64,000 nucleotides of DNA from an uncultured Glaciecola sp. (GCA_905479945.1 CAJQOP010000075.1:1-64000), one strand, 5' to 3'; counted from the first letter of the stretch, positions 31,646-41,403 are shown. The notes: a model not told the origin generated them from the sequence alone. Numbers and translations are program-made.

Positions 31646-33724
31646 ATGACTCATTCTACGGCCTTTAAATTTGTATGCATTGCTGCGATATCACTAGCAA
31701 TGACAGGCTGCTTTTCAACTGCGAAGCTTCCCACACCAGCGGAAGATACGCGCAGTGCTGCACAAATACTGGCGCAAAAACGTCAAAATGTTGCGTTTGG
31801 GCAAGTGCTATATAGCTACTTCCAAGGTGCTCCGGACAAAACCTTATTGCAAGATGCGCTAACACGCCTTAATGAATTAACGGCGCAAACTCCTTACGAC
31901 ATAGAAAATAAAGACCGACTCGACCTAATGAAAGGCGCGGTCAGTTTACAGTTGGGTATGACGCAACAAGCAGAAAGCATTTTCAATCGCTTGTTGTCTC
32001 AATCGGCAGACCCTTATATTCAAGCGAACACTTGGTTTTGGTTAGCAAAATCCAGTTTTGGTCAGAAACGCTGGGGCGTGAGTGAGCGCGCATATAATTC
32101 GATTATCGAAAATGATATAGAAGATGAGTTAAGCGAAGAGCACTTTGAAGAATTAATTTACCAAGTTAGCCATGAACGCATGAATACAGGCGGAGATTGG
32201 GAAACGCTTGCTGAAGAACTTCGCAGCGATTCAATTTACAATACTTACCTGATAGCAAACAAAGCCGTAATGGCGCATAACCAACAAGACTATGACACCG
32301 CAAATGACGCATTCATTGCGGCAAAGCTATTGTTGAACGACACACCAGTGGAAAACTCAATACAAGATAAAAGCGATAGCTTGAGTTGGTGGTCTTGGTT
32401 TAATTGGTTCGGTAATGGCTTATCTGAAACACAAGAAAATCAGGCATTTAAAGAACGTAACGCTTTGTTTGATCGTTTGAACTATGGTTTGGGCGTGAGC
32501 TTACTAGAGCAGAAAGACTATGCTAATGCACTGCTAGCGCTTAAATTGATTGGGCGCGATTCGCTGCAAGCCGAGCAAGCTTTATTGACTTACGGTTGGA
32601 CCTTGGCCAAGGAAAATCGTTGGCCTTTAGCGATGGCTGCGTGGCAGTATTTACGCGACAACAGCCAAGGCATCTATGCATTACAAGCAAGCCACGGCTT
32701 GGCTTATGGTTACGAACAGCAGGGCGCATTAGCCGAAGCGTTTAGTTCCTTGCGCGATTCTTCTCGTCAACTTGATCTGGCTATGGGCTCGCTAAGTGAG
32801 TTTGATGTAAAAGTACAGCAAGCTGACTTCTTTGACGGTATTCATGGCAGCGAGACAATTAAGTCGGGTGATAGCTTAGGCAATGCCAGAGTAAGTAATT
32901 GGCCTATCGAACACCGCGATCTACAAATATTACTGCTAAGTGGCGACGGTGAAATAGACAGCGCTTACCTACTGAGCGTTCGCCGCCAAGCAAAGCAATT
33001 ATTAAATACTTTAGAAGCTAACCTTTCACAGATTGATGGTATGTATCGGCTGTTAGAAGAGCGCGAGTTGGCATTTGTTCGTCGCAGTGAATCATTATCT
33101 TTAACCGATGCACAAACTATTTTAGAAACTACCAAATTACGCATAGCACAGATTGAAAGCGTGCTGGGTAGCGAGGCCACTGGCGGATCAAAAGCTGCTA
33201 GTGCTGAAAATGAAAAGTCGGCCCTTTTGTTGTTAGCCAATAAAACCCAAGTAGCCGCAATTAAGAGATTGGAAAAGGCCGAGCAGCGAATAGCTCGTGT
33301 GAATAACGAACGTGAACGTCAGTTATCTAAAAAATATGCGCAGCGGGTTGCTCGTTTGAAAGGTGTATTAGCCTGGGAGCTTTCTATAGCTTATCCAGAT
33401 ACACGCTGGCAGCATCAGAAGCAACTCAATAAATTGAACAAAGCGTTTACTGAAGCAAACAATCAATATACACGCTTACAGAAATTGCAAAGTGATACAA
33501 GCAGTATTGAGCAGCAAAGAATCCGTGTTGATGTTATGGCCGCCAGTGCGCAGCAAGATTTTACTCGCACTAAAGCACTAGTCGATTCGCTAACATTACG
33601 TTTGACTGATTTCATACGAGAGAACATGGCCTTAAGAATGCAAGAATTGTCTGATCAGCAAGTAGCGACTAGGTTGGCGATTATTCGTCTACAAGATCTA
33701 GCGCAACCAGTGAGAGGACAATAA
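31646..33724 (+). CDS. TPR lipoprotein of Glt-like complex
   Basis: 692 residues from the ATG (MTHSTAFK); a TTG twelve bases upstream is an alternative start. Lipobox AMTGC near residue 22 with Phe at +2, so an outer-membrane lipoprotein. Helical repeats (PYIQANTWFWLAKSSFGQKRWGVSERAYNSII, GVSLLEQKDYANALLALKLI) are TPR-like; the C-terminal 250 residues form a long coiled coil (RIARVNNERERQLSKKYAQ). Comparable to TPR lipoproteins of the Myxococcus Glt/Agl system. One base from the next gene. Confidence 0.8.
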   Translation: MTHSTAFKFVCIAAISLAMTGCFSTAKLPTPAEDTRSAAQILAQKRQNVAFGQVLYSYFQGAPDKTLLQDALTRLNELTAQTPYDIENKDRLDLMKGAVSLQLGMTQQAESIFNRLLSQSADPYIQANTWFWLAKSSFGQKRWGVSERAYNSIIENDIEDELSEEHFEELIYQVSHERMNTGGDWETLAEELRSDSIYNTYLIANKAVMAHNQQDYDTANDAFIAAKLLLNDTPVENSIQDKSDSLSWWSWFNWFGNGLSETQENQAFKERNALFDRLNYGLGVSLLEQKDYANALLALKLIGRDSLQAEQALLTYGWTLAKENRWPLAMAAWQYLRDNSQGIYALQASHGLAYGYEQQGALAEAFSSLRDSSRQLDLAMGSLSEFDVKVQQADFFDGIHGSETIKSGDSLGNARVSNWPIEHRDLQILLLSGDGEIDSAYLLSVRRQAKQLLNTLEANLSQIDGMYRLLEERELAFVRRSESLSLTDAQTILETTKLRIAQIESVLGSEATGGSKAASAENEKSALLLLANKTQVAAIKRLEKAEQRIARVNNERERQLSKKYAQRVARLKGVLAWELSIAYPDTRWQHQKQLNKLNKAFTEANNQYTRLQKLQSDTSSIEQQRIRVDVMAASAQQDFTRTKALVDSLTLRLTDFIRENMALRMQELSDQQVATRLAIIRLQDLAQPVRGQ

Positions 33725-33725
33725 T

Positions 33726-36700
33726 ATGAAAAAGGTTCTCATTCTTTCACTCAGCATGATTTTAGCAAGTTGTAGTATGTTTTCCTCTGAAGAGGAGGAA
33801 GAATCATTGATTAATGAAGGCACGAGTAATCGTCCTACATTAGCCGAATTGGATTTGCAGCCATTAAAAGTAGAGCCTTCTGTAGCGCCGCGATTGTCGC
33901 TAAAAGAAACCCGTGATGAATACGCAGCATTGTTACCTTTACTAAAAGACGCAAAACAACGTCAGCAAGTGGCATTTCGTCTGGCTGATATTGAAATGCA
34001 ATTGGCTGAAAAAGCGCAGGAAGATGGTATTCCATTGGAAGCGCTCCAAGCTAGTCAGTCTTCACAAACCTCGGCAGACCAAAACATTGCAGAGCGAAAT
34101 AGCGGTGCGCAAAACGATAGTTCTGGTTCAGCGGCCAATGGTATTGGTCAACTGCAGTCAGACGGCTACTTTAACCAAGCTATATCTCGCTACAGAGAAG
34201 TATTGGAGCAGCAAGCTCAATTAGTCGCGCAAGCGGATTTATTGTCTGACGATCCAAAAAAAGTAGCTGAAGCAAGACGCACAGAAACCAAGTATATGGA
34301 CGCCATGTATCAGTTATCACGGGCGCTAGATTTGGATGGCAAGTCGGATGAATCAGTTGAAGTCGCACAGCGTTTCCTTACCACCTTTCCAACGCAAACT
34401 TACGCCGTGACTAACTACCATATTGAGTTGTACTTCCGTATTGGTGAATACTACTTTAATAGAAAAAATTACGATGCGTCTGTTATCAATTATGGACAAG
34501 TATTGGCGTTGTCTGAGAAAACAACAGGCTTAGCTGCTAACAATTTCTATGGTATTTCAGCGTACATGCAAGGCTGGAGTTTCTTTAAGCAGGAAGATCA
34601 CGGCAACGCATTGGTGTCATTTTCGAAAATGCTGGATGAAACTTTAGCGCAAAATAGTTATGCGCAAACATTCACCGCAATCGAGTCGCTGCCGTCAGGT
34701 CAACAAAAATTAGTGCGCGATACACTGCGCATTATGGCTTTGTTATTTTCTTACCAGGGCAATGGTGAAGCTATCAAAGACTTCTTTATTGCCAATGGGG
34801 AACGTGCCTATGAAAACCTTATCTATGAGGAGTTAGCTCAGCAACACCTGAATGATAATCGCTTCAAAGACAGCGCAGATACATTACTGGTATTTGCAGA
34901 TACTTATCCGTTACATATGCGTGCCGTAGAGTTTTACATTAAACATATTGATGCTTACATTTTGGGTGGATTTCCCAATTTAGTGCTCGAAGGTAAGCAG
35001 GGGTTTGTACTTGCTTACGGCGTTGATGGCCCTCATTACACGGGCTTCAGTACAATTACCGGTCGTCAAACTAGTGACTACTTGCGCCAATACCTTAAAG
35101 AGCTCGCTCAAAACGAGCACAGTATTGCGCAAACTATTGAAGTCATGCTGGCAGAAAACAAAAAAGCGTCTAAGGCGGCTGACGCCGATGCCAGCGCCGC
35201 AAGTTCTTTCGTAGGTGCTCAAGCGTCTGAGGCTCAAAATGCATCGTGGAGCACGGCTCCAATAAATGATTTAATCGAGATTAAGCAAGCCGCTTTTGAA
35301 AATGCTGCTGGTTACTATGACCAGTTTATTTGCACATTCTCACCTGATGATGAAGTACCACAAATGCGCTTCTATTTAGCTGAGGCACTAAGATCAGCCA
35401 ATAAATTTAATGCCGCAATAGAAAGCTTTGAGCTTTATGCCTATCAAGACTCACCAAATCCATTGGCCAGTGAAGCAGCCTATGCCGCGATATTGTTATT
35501 TGAAAAATTGAGTGACAATGCAGTCGCTCGAGATGCTGAGTATAAGCAAAAGCTTGAAGCTAGAAAAATGATATCCCAGCAACTTTTTGTTGAATCATTT
35601 GCACTTGATGCACGCACAGTAAATATAGCCCAGTCGTTAATGCAGCGCTTATTCGAGCAAGAGAAATATCTTGATGCGATGCGCTGGGGGCAATGGCTAC
35701 TGTCGAGTGACAGGAAAAATGGCTTCGCTTATGCCAAGCAAAACTTGCCTGAAGCCACATTGATGGACAAGCACGTGGCGATACACGATGTTGCCGACGA
35801 GAGCCTAATTTCAGCACGTTTGGTTTTAGCCCATGGTAACTTTGCACTTGAAAACTATCAAATTGCGCAGACGGGCTATCAAACATTACTGAGTATTTTA
35901 CCCGCGGAAGATAAGCGTGTAAAAGAACTCACAAACCGTTTAGCGGCAGCTTTCTTCCAGCAATCTGAGCAGCTACTTGCGTCAGCAAATGTAAAACAAA
36001 CTTTAGCTGCGCCTTTACCGGTAGGGCGTGATTTTGCTCAAATAAGCGAGACACAACGTTTAGCCTTAGTTGACAGTGTTGTTTTACTGAAAAAAATTAT
36101 GCAACAAACGCCCAACTCTACGTTTAGAGCGGCAGCCCAATATGATGCGGCCACCTATATGTTAGCGCTTGAAGACTGGTCGCAAGCGCTACCATTATTG
36201 CTTGATTTCCAATCACGCTTTCCGAAAAACGAACTGGTGTCGACAATTCCAGGCAAGTTGCTGGTAGCTTATGAAAAGTCTGAACAATGGAAACCAGCGG
36301 CAACGCTCTTGATGGCTCAACATAAAGCTCAGCCTGACACTAAGTTAGGACGTGAATCACTTTTTGTGGCTGCGGAGTATTACTTAAAAGCGGGTGATAG
36401 AGGGGAAGCCGTTAATGCTTACCGAAATTATGCGCATGCGTACCCATCACCGCTGGCCGATGCCAATGAAGCTCGTTTCAAAATGACTGAGTTTTACCTA
36501 GAAACGGGTGAAGAATCGAAGCGTCGTTTTTGGCTGAACAAACTCATTGATGCCGACAGACAAGCTAAAGATGAACGTTCAGCACGCTCAAAATATCTTG
36601 CTGCAATGGCATCGATGGTGTTTGCCACTGATGCAGATGTCGCATACGTTAAAATTAAACTTACCTTGCCTCTGAATAAGAGCCTACAGCGCAAACAAAA

Positions 36701-37067
36701 TGCCCTTAAAAATGCGATAGCACGTTATGACGGTGTTATGTCTTATGGTGTTGCTGAATTTACCACACAAGCAAACTATTCATTAGCCAACTTATACACA
36801 GTATTGGCGAAAGATTTGATGGATTCTAGTCGGCCTAATGGCTTGTCCGCACTAGAGCTAAGCCAGTATGAATTATTGCTAGAAGAACAAGCATTTCCGT
36901 TCGAGGAAACCTCTATTACGCTGCACGAAAATAATGCTAAGCGCGCACATGGCGGTTTGTATGACGATTGGGTTAAAGAGAGCTTGAAGAAACTAGAGGA
37001 CTTGCTACCAGTGCGTTATCGCAAACCAGAACAGATTCAGGAGTTGAGTGCTGATGATTTTGAATAA
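33726..37067 (+). CDS. Giant TPR lipoprotein
   Basis: 1113 residues. Lipobox LASC (Cys16) with Ser at +2, then an acidic stretch (SSEEEEESLINEG). The body is a chain of TPR-like helical pairs through the whole length (for example YRIGEYYFNRKNYDASVINYGQVL, LAEALRSANKFNAAIESFELY and AAEYYLKAGDRGEAVNAYRNYAH). It matches the large TPR proteins of Myxococcus-type motor clusters, which scaffold the periplasmic part. It overlaps the next gene by 14 bases and starts two bases after the previous one. Confidence 0.82.
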   Translation: MKKVLILSLSMILASCSMFSSEEEEESLINEGTSNRPTLAELDLQPLKVEPSVAPRLSLKETRDEYAALLPLLKDAKQRQQVAFRLADIEMQLAEKAQEDGIPLEALQASQSSQTSADQNIAERNSGAQNDSSGSAANGIGQLQSDGYFNQAISRYREVLEQQAQLVAQADLLSDDPKKVAEARRTETKYMDAMYQLSRALDLDGKSDESVEVAQRFLTTFPTQTYAVTNYHIELYFRIGEYYFNRKNYDASVINYGQVLALSEKTTGLAANNFYGISAYMQGWSFFKQEDHGNALVSFSKMLDETLAQNSYAQTFTAIESLPSGQQKLVRDTLRIMALLFSYQGNGEAIKDFFIANGERAYENLIYEELAQQHLNDNRFKDSADTLLVFADTYPLHMRAVEFYIKHIDAYILGGFPNLVLEGKQGFVLAYGVDGPHYTGFSTITGRQTSDYLRQYLKELAQNEHSIAQTIEVMLAENKKASKAADADASAASSFVGAQASEAQNASWSTAPINDLIEIKQAAFENAAGYYDQFICTFSPDDEVPQMRFYLAEALRSANKFNAAIESFELYAYQDSPNPLASEAAYAAILLFEKLSDNAVARDAEYKQKLEARKMISQQLFVESFALDARTVNIAQSLMQRLFEQEKYLDAMRWGQWLLSSDRKNGFAYAKQNLPEATLMDKHVAIHDVADESLISARLVLAHGNFALENYQIAQTGYQTLLSILPAEDKRVKELTNRLAAAFFQQSEQLLASANVKQTLAAPLPVGRDFAQISETQRLALVDSVVLLKKIMQQTPNSTFRAAAQYDAATYMLALEDWSQALPLLLDFQSRFPKNELVSTIPGKLLVAYEKSEQWKPAATLLMAQHKAQPDTKLGRESLFVAAEYYLKAGDRGEAVNAYRNYAHAYPSPLADANEARFKMTEFYLETGEESKRRFWLNKLIDADRQAKDERSARSKYLAAMASMVFATDADVAYVKIKLTLPLNKSLQRKQNALKNAIARYDGVMSYGVAEFTTQANYSLANLYTVLAKDLMDSSRPNGLSALELSQYELLLEEQAFPFEETSITLHENNAKRAHGGLYDDWVKESLKKLEDLLPVRYRKPEQIQELSADDFE

Positions 37068-37902
37068 CAGTAGATTCCTGCTTTTGGCGACTGCTATTGT
37101 ATTGGGCGGTTGCTCTAGTTTGCCTTCACTACCTAGCTTTTCGAGTGATGAAGGCGAGACAATAAATGCGGCTAGTGAGAGTAACACTGAAGTCGATGCA
37201 GCCAACAGCAGCGACGGCGCTGTAATAGAGCCAACTGCTCCAGCACTAACACCTAAAGAACTGGAAGAACAAGCACTAGCGCAAAAAGCACTCGGTTTGA
37301 TGGGCACAATGAATGCCTTTAAATTAGACAAAGAGAAACAAAAGAAACTCAATTCAAGCCAATTACGCAGCGTGCAAAACGCAATGAATAGCTTAATGAG
37401 TTCACAGCCAGAAAAAGCCTTAGCTGAACTACAAGTTGTTATTGATGATCCCGATTTTATTGCAGCTCCTAATACCGCAGTTTGGGTTTTACGTGGCGAT
37501 ATTCATCGAGCAAAAGCAGAAAGTGACAAAGCCATTGCTGATTATCTGCAAGCTATAGTGCTGGCCGGAGCTAATTATCAAGCACATAATCGCCTTGGTT
37601 CTATTTATCGCTCCCAAGGTAAATTCGACTTGGCCAAAAATCACTACAGCAGAGCAATTGATGCTTGGCCTGGCAATTCAGCTAGCTATCGAAATAGAGG
37701 CATTTTGTTTGACTTATACCTTGGCGAAAAGTCGGCTGCGCTAGAAGATTATAAAATATATAAAGCCTTATTAGACTTGCAAATACAAAGCGTTGAGACA
37801 CCTGCGAAGTCATTAGTCAAAGAACAAAAACTAGCTAGGCAGTGGATTTTGGATATGGAACGACAAGTTAAAGTGCTTGAAAGGGAGAAAGTAAATGGAT
37901 AA
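37054..37902 (+). CDS. Small TPR lipoprotein
   Basis: 282 residues. The ATG overlaps the upstream gene; a GTG at 37048 is possible. Lipobox LGGC with Ser at +2. After an Ala/Thr/Pro linker there are three to four TPR units (SSQPEKALAELQVVIDDPDF, AKAESDKAIADYLQAIVLAGANYQAHNRLGSIYRSQGKF). Size and layout recall GltE/AglT-type lipoproteins. It overlaps the next gene by 8 bases, so translation is coupled. Confidence 0.8.
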   Translation: MILNNSRFLLLATAIVLGGCSSLPSLPSFSSDEGETINAASESNTEVDAANSSDGAVIEPTAPALTPKELEEQALAQKALGLMGTMNAFKLDKEKQKKLNSSQLRSVQNAMNSLMSSQPEKALAELQVVIDDPDFIAAPNTAVWVLRGDIHRAKAESDKAIADYLQAIVLAGANYQAHNRLGSIYRSQGKFDLAKNHYSRAIDAWPGNSASYRNRGILFDLYLGEKSAALEDYKIYKALLDLQIQSVETPAKSLVKEQKLARQWILDMERQVKVLEREKVNG

Positions 37903-38377
37903 TGCAGTGTCTATGTCAGCATTTAACAGCAGCTTAACCCGGATGAAGTCTTTGCTAGCAATTCGCCTATTGTTCAAGCTCAGCCTTGTTACTGCACTGA
38001 CAGTTTTGCAAGCAAGCACATATGCGCAAGAGCCTGCACAAGAGCTCAAACAAGAGCAGAAGCAAGAAGCCCCCTCAATTACCGATCAAGCGCCAATTGA
38101 CCTAACCGTCGCATCTGACGGAAACGTCTCGCAAACGGGCGATGTTTTACGTTTAGAAGAGACAATCCGAGGGAATAAAGAACAACCAAAGGTATTGTCA
38201 ATTGTACCTTGGCAGTTGCCATTGCATCAGCGTATTGATCGCAATGAACAGCGTTGGGCTCCTATACAAACTCAGCTTAAACCTTTGGAGCGAAACAGTT
38301 TCCTAAAAGAAATTAAACTCATAGACGTTATACAACCCAGTCAATCTAGTGTGCAAGTAGAAGCGCAAAGTAACTGA
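37895..38377 (+). CDS. Periplasmic protein of unknown function
   Basis: 160 residues. The hydrophobic segment at about 26-44 (LFKLSLVTALTVLQASTYA-QE) is a signal peptide with a long N-region. A Gln/Glu/Lys-rich linker follows, then a short compact region (SIVPWQLPLHQRIDRNEQRWAPIQTQL). No family recognised. Last gene before a 174-base gap, coupled by an 8-base overlap to the TPR gene, so it likely belongs to the same machine. Confidence 0.65.
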   Translation: MDNAVSMSAFNSSLTRMKSLLAIRLLFKLSLVTALTVLQASTYAQEPAQELKQEQKQEAPSITDQAPIDLTVASDGNVSQTGDVLRLEETIRGNKEQPKVLSIVPWQLPLHQRIDRNEQRWAPIQTQLKPLERNSFLKEIKLIDVIQPSQSSVQVEAQSN

Positions 38378-38551
38378 TTGGGTATATATTCAACAACAGG
38401 TTGATGATTCACAATACATAACATTAAAACGTATTCGAATAGACTGTCAGCAATCAAAATTTACATTAATATACCAAGCGTTCAACTGCAGTGTTCATCC
38501 CGAACTATTGAGCCTTGATAAATAAATTATCACTATACTAGAGAGGATATC

Positions 38552-39208
38552 ATGGATACCATCGTTCGCTTTTTCCAAGAAGGGGGCTCTTTTATGTTCC
38601 CTATCTCAATTGTGTTGGCTATTGGCTTAGCAATCGCACTGGAACGCTATTGGTTTTTAGGCTCGGCAAAACGCACAAACAAAAAAGCGTTTGGCCAAAT
38701 CGAACCTTTGTTAGCTAGTCAAAATTTCGACAAAATTATTCAAGTGACACAAAATAGCGCAGCGCCTATCGCACGTGTTATCGGAGCCGGTATTACTCGC
38801 TTAGGTATAAGCCCGCGTCGCGAAGACATTGAATATGCAATGGAAGAAGGCTTGATGGAAACTATTCCTCGTTTGGAGAAGCGCACGCAGTATTTAGGCA
38901 TGCTTGCCAACATATCAACCTTATTGGGTTTGTTAGGGACCATTATAGGTCTTATTGCCGCCTTCTCAGCTGTTGCTAACGCTGACCCGTCAGAGAAAGC
39001 TAGCTTGTTGTCACAGAGTATTTCAGTGGCAATGAACACCACTGCATTTGGTTTGATTGCAGCTATTCCATTATTGCTTTTACACTCCTTGTTAAATACC
39101 AAAACAGCTGAAATTGTGGACAGTATGGAAATGGCTGGCGTTAAATGTTTGAACACCCTAATTGCTACAGAGAATTTGGGTCCTAAAACACGTCAGTCAG
39201 ATCAGTAG
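38552..39208 (+). CDS. MotA/TolQ/ExbB-type proton channel
   Basis: 218 residues; AGAGAGGATATC precedes the ATG. Three membrane spans: about 16-36, 112-137 and 158-180. The conserved block STLLGLLGTIIGLIAAF and the later SISVAMNTTAFGLIAAIPLLL are the TolQ/ExbB signature, including the Thr residues facing the channel. It should form the stator ring that encloses the two ExbD-like proteins and use the proton gradient. It starts a second tight set of four motor genes after a 174-base gap. In Myxococcus the match is AglR/AglX. Confidence 0.93.
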   Translation: MDTIVRFFQEGGSFMFPISIVLAIGLAIALERYWFLGSAKRTNKKAFGQIEPLLASQNFDKIIQVTQNSAAPIARVIGAGITRLGISPRREDIEYAMEEGLMETIPRLEKRTQYLGMLANISTLLGLLGTIIGLIAAFSAVANADPSEKASLLSQSISVAMNTTAFGLIAAIPLLLLHSLLNTKTAEIVDSMEMAGVKCLNTLIATENLGPKTRQSDQ

Positions 39209-39219
39209 GAAGTAAACTC

Positions 39220-39810
39220 ATGATTGGACGACGCCATGGGCGTACCGCCAAGAAAGAAGACGCTGAATTAGACATCACCTCTTTCATGAACCTGATGATT
39301 GTATTGGTGCCGGTCTTGTTAATGATGATGGTGTTCTCAAGAATTACGGTAGTTGAGTTAAGACTACCTGGTATTGAGGTGCTCAGCGCGGATGATCCTG
39401 TAGAGGATCAGCGCTTAGAGATTTTAGTCTCGGATGATTCATTAAACATCTTCTTTCCACAAGGTTACTTAGTGAAAACAATTGCTAAAATACCTGCTGT
39501 GGATGAAGACGGCGAACCACTTGTTTCGACTGGCGCAGAACCAGAACTGCAGCACGACTTTACAGGCTTGCAAGACACCTTGAAGTTAGTTAAGCAGACC
39601 CTATTAGCCAAGGACGTAGATAAAAAAGATATTATCTTAATGCTTCCTGACACCACAGATTATCAAACCATTATTAGCTTGATTGATTCAACTAGGTCAT
39701 ACAAGGCAGTTGTTGCAACTTCAGTGGTTGATGCAGAACTCTTTCCAGAAGTGTCACTGGCTGAAGCGCCAGCTAGATATGAGCTGAAAAGTGCGGGAGG
39801 TGCACAATGA
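39220..39810 (+). CDS. ExbD/TolR-like protein with Asn at the proton site
   Basis: 196 residues. One membrane span near the N-terminus (LDITSFMNLMIVLVPVLLMM) and a large periplasmic domain. Aligned with ExbD (FID-V) and TolR (LLD-V), the essential Asp falls on Asn24 (39289-39291). So this subunit probably does not carry protons itself. The periplasmic part ends in a region like that of TolR (SLIDSTRSYKAVVATSV). It overlaps the next ExbD gene by 4 bases. Myxococcus AglQ/AglS provide a comparable pair. Confidence 0.9.
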   Translation: MIGRRHGRTAKKEDAELDITSFMNLMIVLVPVLLMMMVFSRITVVELRLPGIEVLSADDPVEDQRLEILVSDDSLNIFFPQGYLVKTIAKIPAVDEDGEPLVSTGAEPELQHDFTGLQDTLKLVKQTLLAKDVDKKDIILMLPDTTDYQTIISLIDSTRSYKAVVATSVVDAELFPEVSLAEAPARYELKSAGGAQ

Positions 39811-40379
39811 AAATGTCAGCCCGAGCTAAACGGATGAACCGCAACCATAAGCGTGGCACAACGAAGTTAAGTCTAGTGTCACTGATGGATATATTTACAA
39901 TATTGGTGTTTTTCTTGATGCTCAATGCATCAGATGTGCAAGTGCTGCAGCGTGATGACTCGGTTGAATTGCCAAAGTCGACCGTTAAAACACCCGCAAA
40001 AGAAACCTTGTTGTTGATGATTACGGCGCAAGATATCTTGTTGCAAGGCAAGCCGATAGCGAAAACTGCGGATTTGTATGAACAGCAGGACTACACTATA
40101 ACGGCCTTGAAAGATGAGTTGGTTTACCAAGCATCTCGCACAACTAGAGCGCCGGTGGACGCAGATGATCCTAATGCAGAAGAAGATCCTGGATTGTCTA
40201 TCACTATAATGGGTGATAAGTCAGTGCCGTATGAGATTTTAAAGAAAATCATGCAGACTAGTGCTGAAGCAGGCTATACAAATATTGCCTTAGCCGTTGA
40301 AAATCAATTAGAAAAGAAAAGTGATCTTGAGCCTGGCGAGACTGCTCAGGCAGATGCCACTGAAGGCGGTGGCTCATGA
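39807..40379 (+). CDS. ExbD/TolR-like protein with Asp28
   Basis: 190 residues. One membrane span: LVSLMDIFTILVFFLMLN, with Asp28 (39888-39890) at the position of the proton-binding residue of TolR/ExbD; the cytoplasmic N-terminus is strongly basic. The periplasmic domain includes LSITIMGDKSVPYEILKKIMQTSAEAGYTNIALA, the typical TolR ending. It is translationally coupled to both neighbours (ATGA overlaps). With the Asn-bearing partner, it forms an unequal pair inside one TolQ-like ring. Confidence 0.93.
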   Translation: MKMSARAKRMNRNHKRGTTKLSLVSLMDIFTILVFFLMLNASDVQVLQRDDSVELPKSTVKTPAKETLLLMITAQDILLQGKPIAKTADLYEQQDYTITALKDELVYQASRTTRAPVDADDPNAEEDPGLSITIMGDKSVPYEILKKIMQTSAEAGYTNIALAVENQLEKKSDLEPGETAQADATEGGGS

Positions 40380-41380
40380 GTGCATCTAACTTGAGCTCAG
40401 CCTACTTTCACTCTAAGTTGCCGTGGGAAAGCGGTGACAAAGAAAACACCGTTTTTACCGGCATTACGATATTGGTTTTGGTTTGTACCTTGGCTATTGC
40501 GATCTTCGTGAAAATGACTGAATTACCTGAAGTGCCAAGAGCTGAGCGCGAGAAATTGCCGCCACAACTAGCCAAGGTAATTAAGGCCAAGCAGCCGCCT
40601 CCACCGCCAAAAGTTGTAGAGCCGGAGCCGATACCTGAACCAGAGCCTGAAAAGCCGAAAGAAGAGCCAAAGCCTGAACCTAAGCCGGAGCCCAAACCTG
40701 AGCCGAAGCCTAAACCAAAGCCGAAGCCGAAGCCAAAAGAGCCTACCTTGGCAGAGAAAACCAAGGAAGCACGTGAATCGGCAAAAAGTAAAGGTGTACT
40801 AGCACTGCAAGATCAGCTTGCAAGTATGCGAGACGCGGCGAATCTAAATAATTTAGCTAACACTCAGCAAACTCAAGGCGGAGGGCAGACGGATACATCA
40901 CAGCGCAAGATTTTAGGACGCCAAACCAATCAAACCAGCGGTGGTATTAAGCTGGGAAGTTTGAGTTCAGATGTGGGTGCTGCAGGACCGCTTGAAGGTG
41001 GTCGTCGTAATACCGAGTTTGTTGCTGCCGAAATTGGCCAAGCATCATTAGCTACTCAGCAGCGCATTGAAGAAACACAGGACGTTATCGGTAGCCGTGA
41101 TGTTGATAGTATTAGGCAAACCTTGGATGCAAACAAGGGCGCAGTATATTCATTGTATCGCCGTGCATTGCGTCAAGACCCTTCTATTGAAGGTAAGTTG
41201 ACAGTGCGCTTAATCATAGAGCCAGACGGTTCATTGTCTTCCATTAATCTGGTTAACAGTGAGTTAGATGCGCCAGAGCTAGTCCAAAAATTAATAGGCA
41301 GAATCGGTTTAATTAATTTTGGGGCTCAAAATGTGACAACAACTGAGTTAGAATACGCGTTCAATTTCTTACCTTTTTAA
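40376..41380 (+). CDS. TonB-like protein with AgmX/PglI-type end
   Basis: 334 residues. One membrane span at about 22-42, then PPPPPKVVEPEPIPEPEPE and a long Pro/Lys/Glu stretch able to cross the periplasm, a low-complexity part, and a C-terminal domain (SIRQTLDANKGAVYSLYRRALRQ...KLTVRLIIEPDGSLSSINLV) of the AgmX/PglI type, which is a TonB-C-like fold. It should carry motor force to an outer-membrane partner such as the barrels or lipoproteins of this cluster. ATGA overlap with the ExbD gene. Confidence 0.9.
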   Translation: MSASNLSSAYFHSKLPWESGDKENTVFTGITILVLVCTLAIAIFVKMTELPEVPRAEREKLPPQLAKVIKAKQPPPPPKVVEPEPIPEPEPEKPKEEPKPEPKPEPKPEPKPKPKPKPKPKEPTLAEKTKEARESAKSKGVLALQDQLASMRDAANLNNLANTQQTQGGGQTDTSQRKILGRQTNQTSGGIKLGSLSSDVGAAGPLEGGRRNTEFVAAEIGQASLATQQRIEETQDVIGSRDVDSIRQTLDANKGAVYSLYRRALRQDPSIEGKLTVRLIIEPDGSLSSINLVNSELDAPELVQKLIGRIGLINFGAQNVTTTELEYAFNFLPF

Positions 41381-41403
41381 TTAACGCTAGGTTGTGAGCA
41401 GAT

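Noticed and set aside
38378-38551. A firm promoter for the TolQ-ExbD-TonB genes
   Set aside because: TATACT stands only about nine bases from the RBS and no good -35 is at 17 bases; the genes may simply be transcribed with the upstream operon.
40408-40764. Gly/Ser-rich antisense frame opposite the TonB-like gene
   Set aside because: It is the mirror of the Pro/Lys/Glu repeat region on the other strand and has no support of its own.
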